64,000 nt of DNA. It comes from Flavobacterium sp. KJJ. GTDB lineage: Bacteria > Bacteroidota > Bacteroidia > Flavobacteriales > Flavobacteriaceae. Below, piece by piece: positions 52,499 to 61,648 of the stretch; position 1 is the first letter of the stretch; the number at the start of each line of letters is the position of its first letter. The translations under genes and the position numbers were made by a program. The stretch spans positions 124,001 through 188,000 of the forward strand of contig NZ_JARP01000007.1 in the NCBI RefSeq assembly GCF_000708595.2, given 5' to 3'. Under the pieces are notes generated by a model. The model searched no databases, had not been told where the DNA came from, and saw only the letters and a program-made list of their open reading frames with translations.

Positions 52499-54226
52499 AT
52501 GATTTCTTCCAAATTGTTAAAAATATACTTTTTGCTTTTTTTGTCATTAAGTGTGTTAGGTCAAAATAAAACCAAAGACCTGACTAAACTTACGTATAAC
52601 GAGCTGCATGATTTGTATTTTGACAATGAAAATAATCCTAAAAAGCAGATTTTATACACGAATGCCTACATGGCAAAGGCAATTAAGGAAAACAGCCGTA
52701 TTCGAAAAGCTAAGGCTAATTACCAAATCGCATTATTATATTATGCTTCTGATAAAGATAAAGCTATTCAATATTTAGATAGCGTTATCAAATACTCTGA
52801 AAATACTGGCGATAAGTTTTTTCCAGCGGCTGCTTATTGTGAAAAAGCTGATTTTCTTAAAAGACAATTGAAGTTGGAAGAAGCGATGAATAATTACAAA
52901 CTCGCAGAAAAAATAGCACTTCAAACGAATATAGATTATTATTATGTAGTTAGAGATTATATAGGAACTACTAAATCTGAGGATTTGGGCGAGTATAAAG
53001 AAGCATTAGCTATTTATAAGGAATGTTATAATTATTATGTAACAAAAAATTATAGAAAGCAGTATGCAAATGATTTTCAGATTACAATTTTTGGAATTGC
53101 AGACTGTTATAAATCATTACAGAATACAGATTCTACAACATATTATAATAAATTAGGTTTTCAAGAATCAAAAATTACAAAGGATGGCTACATGCATTAT
53201 CTTTTTATATTAAATGAAGGCGCAAATCAAGTTTTAAAAAAAAATTATAAAGCAGCATTAGACAGTGTTCACAAAGCACTGCCTAAAATGATAGAAAATA
53301 AGGATTTAGGCAATACTTTAGCATCTTATTTTTATTTGGGAAAAGCGTACGACGGTTTAGGGCAAAAGGAAAACGCAGTTAAAAACTTCTTGAAGGTAGA
53401 TTCTATTTATGCTGAAACAAAAGAGATCACGACAGAATTTATTGATGGTTACCCATATTTGATCAGTCATTACAAAAATATTGGAGATAAAGAAAATCAG
53501 CTGAAGTATATTTCAAAATATATGGTGATCGATAGTATTCTGCAAAAAAAATATAGAAACCTAAACAAAATAGTGCATACGGAGTATGATATTCCTCGTC
53601 TGATATCTGAAAAAGAAAGCCTGATTACATCATTAAAAAAAGACAATGCAAAATCTTATTTGGGAATTGGAGCCTTGATATTAATAATACTTACTGTTTC
53701 TACATTTGGGTTTTATCAATTTGAACTTAAAAAAAAATACCGTACCCGATTTGAAAGAATAATGCAGCGGTCTGCCATTAGAAATAATGAAGAACATAAT
53801 TTCGAAAAGGCAAAAACAATTAAACCAGCTATTTTAAAAACTGAAGATATTGGTATTGCTGAAGAATTGATTCAGGAGATTTTAGGGAAATTAGATGGTT
53901 TTGAAAGAGAAAAAGGCTTTTTAAAATCAGATCTTACCATACAATCCTTATCAAATCTATTTGAAACCAACAGCAAATATTTATCTAAAATTGTAAATGC
54001 CTATAGATGCAAAACTTTCATACAATACATAAACGATTTGCGAATTGATAATGCTGTCGAAAATTTAAAAGCAGAATCGAAACTAAGAAAATATACTATT
54101 CAAGCACTAGCTTTAGAGTTTGGTTTTAATAGTGCAGAGTCTTTTTCGGCTGCTTTTTATAAAAAACTCGGTATAAAACCTGCATATTTTATTAAACAGT
54201 TAGAAGATTCGTTTAAAATTAACTAA
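52499..54226 (+). CDS. Membrane-anchored TPR protein with AraC-type DNA-binding domain
   Basis: A 575-residue regulator. A signal peptide (MISSKLLKIYFLLFLSLSVLGQ) precedes TPR-like helices (about 30-350; LYYASDKDKAIQYLDSVIKY and similar), one membrane helix (about 387-408; YLGIGALILIILTVSTFGFY), and a C-terminal AraC helix-turn-helix domain (about 470-570; YTIQALALEFGFNSAESFSA with FYKKLGIKPAYFIKQL). The TPR part would lie in the periplasm and the DNA-binding part in the cytoplasm. It precedes the lanthipeptide-like genes on the same strand with its own promoter, so it may control them. Similar regulators are common in Flavobacteria. Confidence 0.82.
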   Translation: MISSKLLKIYFLLFLSLSVLGQNKTKDLTKLTYNELHDLYFDNENNPKKQILYTNAYMAKAIKENSRIRKAKANYQIALLYYASDKDKAIQYLDSVIKYSENTGDKFFPAAAYCEKADFLKRQLKLEEAMNNYKLAEKIALQTNIDYYYVVRDYIGTTKSEDLGEYKEALAIYKECYNYYVTKNYRKQYANDFQITIFGIADCYKSLQNTDSTTYYNKLGFQESKITKDGYMHYLFILNEGANQVLKKNYKAALDSVHKALPKMIENKDLGNTLASYFYLGKAYDGLGQKENAVKNFLKVDSIYAETKEITTEFIDGYPYLISHYKNIGDKENQLKYISKYMVIDSILQKKYRNLNKIVHTEYDIPRLISEKESLITSLKKDNAKSYLGIGALILIILTVSTFGFYQFELKKKYRTRFERIMQRSAIRNNEEHNFEKAKTIKPAILKTEDIGIAEELIQEILGKLDGFEREKGFLKSDLTIQSLSNLFETNSKYLSKIVNAYRCKTFIQYINDLRIDNAVENLKAESKLRKYTIQALALEFGFNSAESFSAAFYKKLGIKPAYFIKQLEDSFKIN

Positions 54227-54306
54227 TTGAAAATCAATTAATTAAAAATAATTCAATGCCGAAATTCCTGAATTCCGATAAACACAAGCCATAGTTATGC
54301 ACTTAT

Positions 54307-54340
54307 TTTGGCCTTCAATACATTCAACATTTTATATTTG
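54307..54340 (+). promoter_or_regulatory. Promoter of the RiPP operon
   Basis: TTTG (54307-54310), 22 bases, then TATATTTG (54333-54340): a near-perfect Bacteroidetes promoter. The precursor ATG is at 54361, so the leader is about 15 bases. It is the best promoter in the region. Confidence 0.7.
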
Positions 54341-54360
54341 TAACACCTAAATCAAAAAAC

Positions 54361-54540
54361 ATGAAAACAGAAAAGCTTAAAAAAGAAAACAAAAAATTTG
54401 ACATTGACAAAAAGGAAGTAGCGAAACTGAAAAACCAAACTTTACAACCAGAAGTTCCAGAAGAAGTTTTAGAAACTCCTGAAGATACAAATAAAGATAC
54501 CGCAGGTTCGTCAAGAAAATGCGGTGGTGATAATGAATAG
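54361..54540 (+). CDS. Probable class I lanthipeptide-like precursor peptide
   Basis: A 59-residue peptide. The leader begins MKTEKLKKENKKF and contains FDIDKKEVAKL (residues 13-23), close to the FNLD-type box that class I dehydratases bind and to the LxxxKxxIxxL leader common in Bacteroidetes RiPPs. An acidic Pro/Glu linker follows (PEVPEEVLETPEDTNKD), and the last residues, AGSSRKCGGDNE, hold S50, S51 and the only cysteine, C54; T43 and T47 precede. Dehydration of the Ser/Thr and ring closure to C54 would give one (methyl)lanthionine. The protease gene follows after 12 bases. The assignment rests on leader pattern, composition and neighbours; the mature product is not known. Confidence 0.72.
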   Translation: MKTEKLKKENKKFDIDKKEVAKLKNQTLQPEVPEEVLETPEDTNKDTAGSSRKCGGDNE

Positions 54541-54552
54541 TATAAAAAACGT

Positions 54553-56262
54553 ATGATTAAATTACGGTTTTTGTTTTTTTTAGCAGCGGTTTTATTAGTA
54601 GGCTGTAAGGCTAAAAAAGATTTAAATACTATTACTTCTAAGGGAGTTGCTCTTAAAACAGAGCTTACTCCTTTAGAATTAAAAAATTGGTATTTAAAAG
54701 ACAATATTGCAGATGGAATTCCTGGAATTTCATTAGATAAATGGTACAAGCAAAATAAGAAGAAAGCAAAAAATACAATTGTTGTTGCTATAATAGACAC
54801 ACCAATTGATACAAAACATGAAGATTTAAAGGGAAAACTATGGATCAATTCTAAAGAAATTCCAAATAATAACATTGACGACGATCAAAATGGTTATGTA
54901 GATGATGTTAACGGCTGGAGTTTTATCGGAACTAAAAAAGGAGATTATGCGGTCTGGAATCATTATGAATATGTTAGAATAGTAAAAGAATGGGGGCCAG
55001 TTTTTAAGGGCAAAACCGAAAGCGAAATTGGCATCAAAGAGCTGGCGAATTATAAAGAATACCTGCGAGCCTCAAAAAGATTAGAGGAAAAGGAAAAATA
55101 TTATAAAAATTGGCGCAGATCTGCAGTTCATAGTATTGAGGTATTTCCTTTGGTAAAAGATACTTTAAAGCATTTTTTTCCTAAAGAAGATTATACGTTT
55201 GCACAGTTAGACAGCTTGTATAAAAAGTATAAAATTAATGACAAAACCTATAAGCAGCGGCGAAATAGCAATGATCTTGATTTAGGTGCTTTGATTGATT
55301 ATAGGATGGTAAATCTAGAGGTTAATGAGATAACTCTGGAGGATATTGTGAATAAGCGAATGGAACTGGATTCTATAGTATTAAGAAGCTTAAACGCTGA
55401 TTATAATGAAAGATTGCAGATTGGCGATAATCCGAATATGCTGGAAAAGGGTTATGGGAATAATAATATAGGCAGTTATAAAATAGGTGAACTGCCGGTT
55501 CAAGATCATTGTACAAAAATGGCTGGGATTATAGGCGCAGATCGTGAAAATACCATTGGTGTAAAAGGAATTTTGCAAAATGTAAAAATTATGCCCTTAA
55601 ACGTTTCACAGTCTGGAGAGGAGAATGATAAAGATATCGTGATGGCAATTCGGTATGCGGTAGATAATGGCGCTAAAGTGATAAATATGTCATTGGGCAA
55701 AGAATTCTCACTGCATAAAGATTGGATGTTTGACGCTCTTAAATATGCTGAAGAACACAATGTTTTGGTGGTACACAGTGCTGGAAATTTTTCTTTAGAT
55801 GTAGATCTAAACCAAGAATATCCAAGTGATGTAGCTTTTGATGGAACGCCAGAAGTTTGTCATAATTTTATAAATGTAGGGTCGACAACTTATAAGTTAA
55901 ATGAATATTTTGTTTCAGACTTTTCAGATTATGGCAAAGAGAATGTAGATTTATTTGCGCCGGGCGCAGAGGTATATACAACTACTGCAGGCAATCGTTA
56001 CGAAGCCGATTCAGGAACATCTATGTCTGCAGCAGTAGTTTCAGGAACCGCCGCGCTGATTTGGTCTTATTATCCGAATTTGACGGCGAGCGAAGTAAAA
56101 AAAATAATAATAGATTCTGGAACTGCTTATAATCTAGAAGTGATTGTTCCGGAAACGAAAGATAAAAAGATTGCATTTTCAGAATTATCTAAATCGGGTA
56201 AGGTTTTAAATGTATACAATGCCATGATATTGGCTGAAAAAGTAAGTAAAAATAAAAAATGA
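54553..56262 (+). CDS. S8 subtilisin-like lipoprotein protease
   Basis: A 569-residue protease with a lipobox (LLVGC, Cys18), so it is likely anchored in the envelope. The triad is D82 (AIIDTPIDTKHEDL), H319 (DHCTKMAGIIGAD) and S490 (SGTSMSAAVVSG), with the oxyanion Asn in SAGNFS. Two motifs are degenerate: DTG has become DTP and HGTHVAG has become HCTKMAG. Over 230 residues lie between Asp and His, longer than in typical subtilases, and end in an insert rich in charged residues. It most likely cleaves the leader of the precursor peptide encoded just upstream. Its stop overlaps the LanB start (ATGA). Confidence 0.88.
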   Translation: MIKLRFLFFLAAVLLVGCKAKKDLNTITSKGVALKTELTPLELKNWYLKDNIADGIPGISLDKWYKQNKKKAKNTIVVAIIDTPIDTKHEDLKGKLWINSKEIPNNNIDDDQNGYVDDVNGWSFIGTKKGDYAVWNHYEYVRIVKEWGPVFKGKTESEIGIKELANYKEYLRASKRLEEKEKYYKNWRRSAVHSIEVFPLVKDTLKHFFPKEDYTFAQLDSLYKKYKINDKTYKQRRNSNDLDLGALIDYRMVNLEVNEITLEDIVNKRMELDSIVLRSLNADYNERLQIGDNPNMLEKGYGNNNIGSYKIGELPVQDHCTKMAGIIGADRENTIGVKGILQNVKIMPLNVSQSGEENDKDIVMAIRYAVDNGAKVINMSLGKEFSLHKDWMFDALKYAEEHNVLVVHSAGNFSLDVDLNQEYPSDVAFDGTPEVCHNFINVGSTTYKLNEYFVSDFSDYGKENVDLFAPGAEVYTTTAGNRYEADSGTSMSAAVVSGTAALIWSYYPNLTASEVKKIIIDSGTAYNLEVIVPETKDKKIAFSELSKSGKVLNVYNAMILAEKVSKNKK

Positions 56263-58457
56263 CAGCGATGTCTAAGATCTTGCCTTTTACGGGATATGTA
56301 GTCAGAACACCGTTGTTGCCCATGTCTTTTTACCTGAATTTAATCGAAAATTATTCAGCTGAAAAAGCAAAGGAGCTTTATCAAAATTCTTTAATCAGAG
56401 AAGCCATTAACTTGGCTTCTCCAGATTTGAAGAAAGAATTGGATAAATGGGTTAAAAACGATTCTGATTTATCAGATGAAAAAGCAAAGAAGCTAGAAAT
56501 TACGCTCTTAAAATATATTGCCAGAACATCCTCTAGATGTACGCCTTTCGGACTGTTTGCTGGCTGTTCTTTGGGGGGAACAGCTGCGGAAACAAAAATT
56601 ACTCTAGAGGGTTCTGACAAATATAAACGCGTCACGCAATTTGATATGCAATTTTGGGTGGCTTTACTACAGGAAATTGCCAATAAAAAAGAGGCAAAAT
56701 CGCATTTAAAATACTATCCTAATAACAGTATTTATAAAATTGGAGATTTCTACCGCTATGTCGAGTACAAGTATGTGGAAACCAAAAGAGAACATAGCAT
56801 TACTGCCTTGCGAAAATCTGATGTCTTGGCGAAATTGCTTCTAAAAGCCAAATCCGGCTTGACAATAAACCAAATGGTTTTGCTCCTTGCAGATAACGAA
56901 AATGAAAAAATAGAGGCTTATCAATTTATTCTAAAACTTATCGATTTTCAATTTTTGATAAGCGAATTAGATGCTTCGGTTACAGGAGATCAGGATTGGA
57001 AAAGAGTTTTGACTGTTCTGCATAAAATTCCAGGCTTAGAAAAAGAATGTCAGTTTTTAGAAAATGTTCAAAAGCAGCTTTCTGGTTTAGATGAGATCCT
57101 TATTCCTTCTGAAGAAAAATACGAGGAAATCAAAAATGAAATCAGAAAAATTGGAATTCCATTTGATGAAAAATACCTTTTTCAAACGGATTTAAATACA
57201 TCCGCTTCTGTAAATACATTGAGCGCAAATGTTTCTAAAAAAGTAATTCAGGCGCTTTATTTCTTAAACGGAATACAGCCTAAAAACACGTTTAAAAATC
57301 AAGAAAATTTCAAGAAAGCTTTTATTGAAAGATACGAATCCAGAACGATGCCGTTGACTACTGTTTTAGATACGGAAATCGGGATTGGATATCTTCAAAA
57401 TCAGGAGATGAACGACAGTCATGACATTCTTGAGTTTCTTTCGCTTAAATCTAAAAAGGCAAAAACTCAAAACCAGACTTGGACCTCGTACGATTTTGTT
57501 TTGCAGAAAAAACTTGTCGACTGTATGCTAAAACAAGAGAAGGTAATTTCATTATCTGAAAAAGATTTTACCCATTTTAATGCTGATTTAAAAGATGTTC
57601 CGGCAACATTTTCGGTAATGATTGAAGTTTTTGGAGAAGATGAAATTGTACTAGAATCTTCAGGAGATGTAAGTGCAGCCAAATTATTAGGAAGATTTTG
57701 CAGCGCCAATGAAGACATTCATAATTTAACCAAAGAAATTATCCAGAAAGAAGAGCAATATCATTCTGATAAAATAATGGCAGAAATTGCTCATATTCCA
57801 GAATCAAGAACCGGAAACATATTGCGCCGTCCGGTTTTACGAAAACACGAAATCAGTTATTTGGCAAAATCTGGAGTTGATGAAACGAACATTATAGATT
57901 TAAATGATTTGTCGATTTCTGTTGAAAATGATACCATAATCTTGCATTCAAAAAAGCATAATAAAGTGGTAATTCCGTGCCTTTCAAACGCACATAATTT
58001 TTCAAAAGGTTCATTGCCTATTTATCATTTTTTATGCGACTTGCAATCGCAACATACAAAACCTATTTATTCTTTTGACTGGGGAGTTTTAAAAAGTCAT
58101 TATGATTTTTTTCCGAGAGTATTGTACCGCGATATCATTTTATCAAAAGCCAAATGGATCGTAAAAAGAGAAGAAATAAAAGATTTTTTTAAAATGAATG
58201 ACAAACAGCTTAGTGAAGCATTTTCAATTTGGAAATCGAATCGAAATATACCGCAATATGTAAACTGGGTAAATGGTGACAATACGCTTTTATTTGATTT
58301 TGAAACTAAAATTGGAGTAGAATTGTTTTTAAAATCAGTTCAGAACAGAGAAAAAATTACGCTGGAAGAATTTCTATTTACAAAAAAATCAGTTGTACAA
58401 AATCAAGAAGACAATGACTTTTGCAATCAGTTCATATTATCATTTTACAAAGAATAA
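56259..58457 (+). CDS. Lantibiotic dehydratase, glutamylation half (LanB N-terminal domain)
   Basis: A 732-residue member of the Lant_dehydr_N family, which uses glutamyl-tRNA to glutamylate Ser and Thr of a precursor peptide. The N-terminus has FTGYVVRTPLLPMSFY and SSRCTPFGLFAGCSLG, family hallmarks including the conserved Arg residues that bind tRNA-Glu. RRPVLRKHEISY lies near residue 525. The elimination domain is missing and is encoded by the next gene, so this is a split LanB like those of pinensin and thiopeptide systems. It starts within the S8 protease stop (ATGA), so coupling is strong. Confidence 0.9.
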   Translation: MTAMSKILPFTGYVVRTPLLPMSFYLNLIENYSAEKAKELYQNSLIREAINLASPDLKKELDKWVKNDSDLSDEKAKKLEITLLKYIARTSSRCTPFGLFAGCSLGGTAAETKITLEGSDKYKRVTQFDMQFWVALLQEIANKKEAKSHLKYYPNNSIYKIGDFYRYVEYKYVETKREHSITALRKSDVLAKLLLKAKSGLTINQMVLLLADNENEKIEAYQFILKLIDFQFLISELDASVTGDQDWKRVLTVLHKIPGLEKECQFLENVQKQLSGLDEILIPSEEKYEEIKNEIRKIGIPFDEKYLFQTDLNTSASVNTLSANVSKKVIQALYFLNGIQPKNTFKNQENFKKAFIERYESRTMPLTTVLDTEIGIGYLQNQEMNDSHDILEFLSLKSKKAKTQNQTWTSYDFVLQKKLVDCMLKQEKVISLSEKDFTHFNADLKDVPATFSVMIEVFGEDEIVLESSGDVSAAKLLGRFCSANEDIHNLTKEIIQKEEQYHSDKIMAEIAHIPESRTGNILRRPVLRKHEISYLAKSGVDETNIIDLNDLSISVENDTIILHSKKHNKVVIPCLSNAHNFSKGSLPIYHFLCDLQSQHTKPIYSFDWGVLKSHYDFFPRVLYRDIILSKAKWIVKREEIKDFFKMNDKQLSEAFSIWKSNRNIPQYVNWVNGDNTLLFDFETKIGVELFLKSVQNREKITLEEFLFTKKSVVQNQEDNDFCNQFILSFYKE

Positions 58458-58464
58458 AAGCATC

Positions 58465-59319
58465 ATGCAAAGAGATTTTAGTTTAGGAAGCCAATGGCTG
58501 TATTATAAAATTTATACCGGTGTAAAAACAGCCGATACTATTTTATTAGAAAAACTAGAACCTATTATTGCGCATTTAGAACAAAAGAAAAAAATCCAGA
58601 AATGGTTTTTTATACGATATCATGACCCTAAGGAGCATATCCGACTTCGGTTTTTGGTAGACGATACTGATAATCTAGCCATAATTATAAATTCATTTCA
58701 GTCGGTTTTTAAAGAATTGATGACTGAAAATCTGGTTTGGAAAATACAAACCGACACCTACCAGCGCGAAATAGAACGATACGGAAAAGAAACAATGTAT
58801 GCATCTGAATTTCTTTTCTGGAAAGACAGCAAAATGATTTTACAATATTTAAACATTAAAGACTCTTTTTCAGAAAAAGAAATACCGCTTTTTTTTAGCT
58901 TTCTGGCTGTTGATTCTTTTTTAAATTCCTTTAAGCTTTCTAGTTTAGAAAAGCTTTCGCTGATGAGTGAATTGCAAGCTGCTTACAAAAAAGAGTTTGA
59001 AGTAGATAAAGTTCAGAAAAAGCAGCTGGATCTAAAATACAGATCTTTAGCTCCTCAAATAAAGCAGTTTTTAGAAGGTTCGATTCAAAATGATTTTTCA
59101 GAAATGCATGCTGTTGTCAATCAAAAAGCAGATAAAATCAAGAAAACAGCTTTAGAAATTAGAACTAAAATAGAAATTCCATTAAATGATTTTCTGGCAA
59201 GCCATGTTCACATGATGATCAACCGCCAGTATACATCTAAGCAACGCATCTACGAACTCGTCATTTACGATCATCTGTACAGGTATTATAAAATGTTAAG
59301 TTATACCAAACAACACTAA
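58465..59319 (+). CDS. Lanthipeptide dehydratase elimination half (SpaB C-terminal domain)
   Basis: A 284-residue protein beginning at the ATG at 58465 (MQRDFSLGSQWLYYKIYTG), 7 bases after the LanB stop; an in-frame start at 58414 would overlap LanB. It matches the thiopeptide-type bacteriocin biosynthesis / SpaB C-terminal domain, which removes glutamate to leave dehydroalanine or dehydrobutyrine. FFIRYHDPKEHIRLRFLV, YQREIERYGKE and LHMMINR-like (SHVHMMINRQY) motifs are characteristic. It is the last clear RiPP gene; neither a LanC cyclase nor an ABC exporter follows. Confidence 0.9.
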   Translation: MQRDFSLGSQWLYYKIYTGVKTADTILLEKLEPIIAHLEQKKKIQKWFFIRYHDPKEHIRLRFLVDDTDNLAIIINSFQSVFKELMTENLVWKIQTDTYQREIERYGKETMYASEFLFWKDSKMILQYLNIKDSFSEKEIPLFFSFLAVDSFLNSFKLSSLEKLSLMSELQAAYKKEFEVDKVQKKQLDLKYRSLAPQIKQFLEGSIQNDFSEMHAVVNQKADKIKKTALEIRTKIEIPLNDFLASHVHMMINRQYTSKQRIYELVIYDHLYRYYKMLSYTKQH

Positions 59320-59403
59320 TTTATTTTAGCTAATACCTTTTTTAATTTCTATTTTAGCCATGTAGAGACCATTTTTTGCTCTATTTCTAAACGAAATCAA
59401 TCT

Positions 59404-60201
59404 ATGTTTTTACCTCTTTTTCTTGGAGCTTTATTGGTTGCAGTTGTTCTGATTATTGTTTTCAGAATAATCGAACCCGCTTATTTATGGATGTTTAATA
59501 AACCATTGTATTTGTTTTGGTATCCTATTTTACAGCGTTTAGAGCCAGTAGAACAAACTATTCTACGAAGAGAATTTCAGTTTTATGAAACCCTTTCAGA
59601 AAAAAAGCAAGGCTATTTCGAGCATCGCGTAAACAGCTTTATTAGGCATTATAATTTCTCCGGAAAAGATATTGAAGTTACCCAGGAAATGAAACTGATT
59701 ATTGCCGGAACCTATGTCATGCTGACTTTCGGAATGCGAAACTACCTTCTCGAATCATTTGAAAACATTATTATTTATCCGAGCTCTTATTACTCCGTTA
59801 TCAATAAGGATTATCACAAAGGCGAATACAATCCGAGACTGAAAGCGATCGTTTTTTCTTGGGAAGATTTTATAAGCGGTCATCAGACAAAAGACAACAT
59901 CAATCTAGGATTACACGAATTTACGCATGTTCTTCATTTTAATTCCAGAAAAAGTTCTGACCCAAATGCGATTATTTTCTTTGATGAATTTACCGAAATC
60001 GAAAAATATTTTGACGATGAAAAGCTGAAAACACAATTGCAGCAAAAAGAATATTTTAGAGAATACGCATACACCAATAAGTTTGAATTTTTAGCCGTGA
60101 TTTTAGAAAACTTTTTCGAAACTCCAGAAGTGTTTAAAAAAGAATATCCAGAATTATTCGATCGCGTAAGAACCATGATAAATTATCAAAATATGATTTA
60201 A
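59404..60201 (+). CDS. MtfA-like zinc peptidase (family M90)
   Basis: A 265-residue protein with one N-terminal membrane helix (about 2-22; LFLGALLVAVVLIIVFRII). The zinc site is HEFTHVLHF, with FFDEFTEIEKYF and EFLAVILENFFETP further on, as in MtfA (Mlc titration factor A) peptidases. In E. coli MtfA affects glucose transport through Mlc, but here the context does not point there. The 84-base gap to the lanthipeptide genes makes it an uncertain member of that operon. A role in immunity or leader removal is possible, but not supported. Confidence 0.82.
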   Translation: MFLPLFLGALLVAVVLIIVFRIIEPAYLWMFNKPLYLFWYPILQRLEPVEQTILRREFQFYETLSEKKQGYFEHRVNSFIRHYNFSGKDIEVTQEMKLIIAGTYVMLTFGMRNYLLESFENIIIYPSSYYSVINKDYHKGEYNPRLKAIVFSWEDFISGHQTKDNINLGLHEFTHVLHFNSRKSSDPNAIIFFDEFTEIEKYFDDEKLKTQLQQKEYFREYAYTNKFEFLAVILENFFETPEVFKKEYPELFDRVRTMINYQNMI

Positions 60202-60229
60202 TTTGCAATGCTAAAATAAGTTTAGAAAT

Positions 60230-60679
60230 ATGATAACAAAAGGCTTCAAAACGACATTTCTTTTTATTGTATCTGTCATTATGCTTTTATCTGCGTGCAA
60301 TTCTAAAGATAAGAATACTGACCGTCAGATTTATCAGGCCATCCACAATAAAGACACCGCAATTTTATCGATCTGGATCAATAAAGAGCGTTTTCATGGC
60401 CAGTATGAAATTCGATATTATAAAACAGGCAAAGATTCTGGAGACGTTCGGGGCAGTGTTTTGAATGATAGTTTACTTCGTGGCGATTTTCATTATCATA
60501 GTTACGGCGGCGGAATGAAGCGTGTGCCAATCGCTTTGCTTCGAAAACAAAACAAGCTTTTTTTAGGCACCGGCGTGATTGGCACTATTTTTAATCTTCC
60601 GTGCTACGTTCCGGAAGTTCCTATCGATTACAGTAACCCAGATTTTGTTTTTGAACCTGTAGAATCATCCAAAAAATAA
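60230..60679 (+). CDS. Hypothetical lipoprotein
   Basis: A 149-residue lipoprotein (VIMLLSAC, Cys23). The mature part is short and beta-rich, with IWINKERFHGQYEIRYYKTG and GDFHYHSYGGGMKRVPIALL; no domain is recognised. It follows the MtfA-like gene by 28 bases and may share its transcript. Small lipoproteins of this kind are often the last gene of a locus; immunity to the RiPP product is one speculative role. Confidence 0.7.
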   Translation: MITKGFKTTFLFIVSVIMLLSACNSKDKNTDRQIYQAIHNKDTAILSIWINKERFHGQYEIRYYKTGKDSGDVRGSVLNDSLLRGDFHYHSYGGGMKRVPIALLRKQNKLFLGTGVIGTIFNLPCYVPEVPIDYSNPDFVFEPVESSKK

Positions 60680-60722
60680 ATCATTTTCAAGAAACCGAAT
60701 ACGTTTTACTCTCAGTCGTCTT

Positions 60723-61469
60723 TTATTCTTCAAATACTTTTTCAGTATCAACCGGATTATTTTCCTGATAGAGTTTTTGGCCAATTTTTCCTTGATCGCC
60801 TAAAGCACGTCCTTTTATTAGCCAGGCAATTCCGAAAGCAAAAAGAGCAATTGCCTCAAAAACTAAAGTTGAGTAGGAAAACAGTTTTAATTGATCTGCA
60901 ACAGGAACAAGAATGACAGAAACTAAAATCGAATAACCGCAAGCGCGATAAATATTGTTTTCGTTTAAAATGCTTTTAGGCGCTCTGGTTTCGTTTTCCT
61001 GACCAATGGTAAAAACATTAATCGCCAGCAAAGCCAAAATCAAAAATAAAATGGCCGCAAAACCATAATGAAGCCAGCCAAGCCATTTTTCTGTTAACGG
61101 AATAATAGTGTATATTTTTTGTAAAAAATCTTCAGGATTTGTTGGAATCAGTGCCACGCAGATTGCCATAATTCCGGCAATATTGGTGAGTAAATTATCG
61201 TTTTTCCAGATTGATTTGTTTTTATGTCCTTTATAGCAAATTAGAAACAGTCCCACGGCGCATAAAGTTCCGGTGAAAATCTCCCTTAAATTAGTATAAT
61301 AGTAATGACTTATAGAAGGCTGAATCTGGGTGTGGAAAAAAGAAATGAAGGAAAGTCCAACCAAAAGTATCGGCAGACTGATGCCTAAATACCCAATCGC
61401 ACGCCTAATTCGTCTGTAGGTAAAAATGTCATCACTTTCAATTTTAATCTCCGTGTTGTTTATTTTCAT
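60723..61469 (-). CDS. Multi-pass membrane protein (DUF998-like)
   Basis: A 248-residue protein with about six membrane helices (for example YLGISLPILLVGLSFISFF, and LIALFAFGIAWLIK). The block SISHYYYTNLREIFTGTLCA between the first and second helix recalls DUF998 and related eight-helix proteins. No catalytic motif is visible and the function is not known. It is convergent with the lipoprotein gene 43 bases away. Confidence 0.65.
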   Translation of the reverse strand: MKINNTEIKIESDDIFTYRRIRRAIGYLGISLPILLVGLSFISFFHTQIQPSISHYYYTNLREIFTGTLCAVGLFLICYKGHKNKSIWKNDNLLTNIAGIMAICVALIPTNPEDFLQKIYTIIPLTEKWLGWLHYGFAAILFLILALLAINVFTIGQENETRAPKSILNENNIYRACGYSILVSVILVPVADQLKLFSYSTLVFEAIALFAFGIAWLIKGRALGDQGKIGQKLYQENNPVDTEKVFEE

Positions 61470-61648
61470 AACCTATTTTTGATTGTTGAAAGATAAAGTT
61501 ACGAGAATATTCTGTAAGTATTTGAATCGTAAAAATTAAGAGGTTTGTTTTTGTCATTTCTAGGAATAACGATTTGGCTTGTTTACTTATTCGTTACAAT
61601 GAAAAGATTAAGAGAGACTAAGAAAATTAAGTACAAATCTGCAGGCTA

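Noticed and set aside
58393..58464. Longer start for the elimination-domain protein
   Set aside because: Upstream in-frame starts overlap LanB and add residues not seen at the start of the family; the ATG at 58465 follows the LanB stop directly.
59404..60201. MtfA-like peptidase as a gene of the RiPP system
   Set aside because: It is separated by an 84-base gap and its family is a housekeeping peptidase in other bacteria; adjacency alone is not enough.
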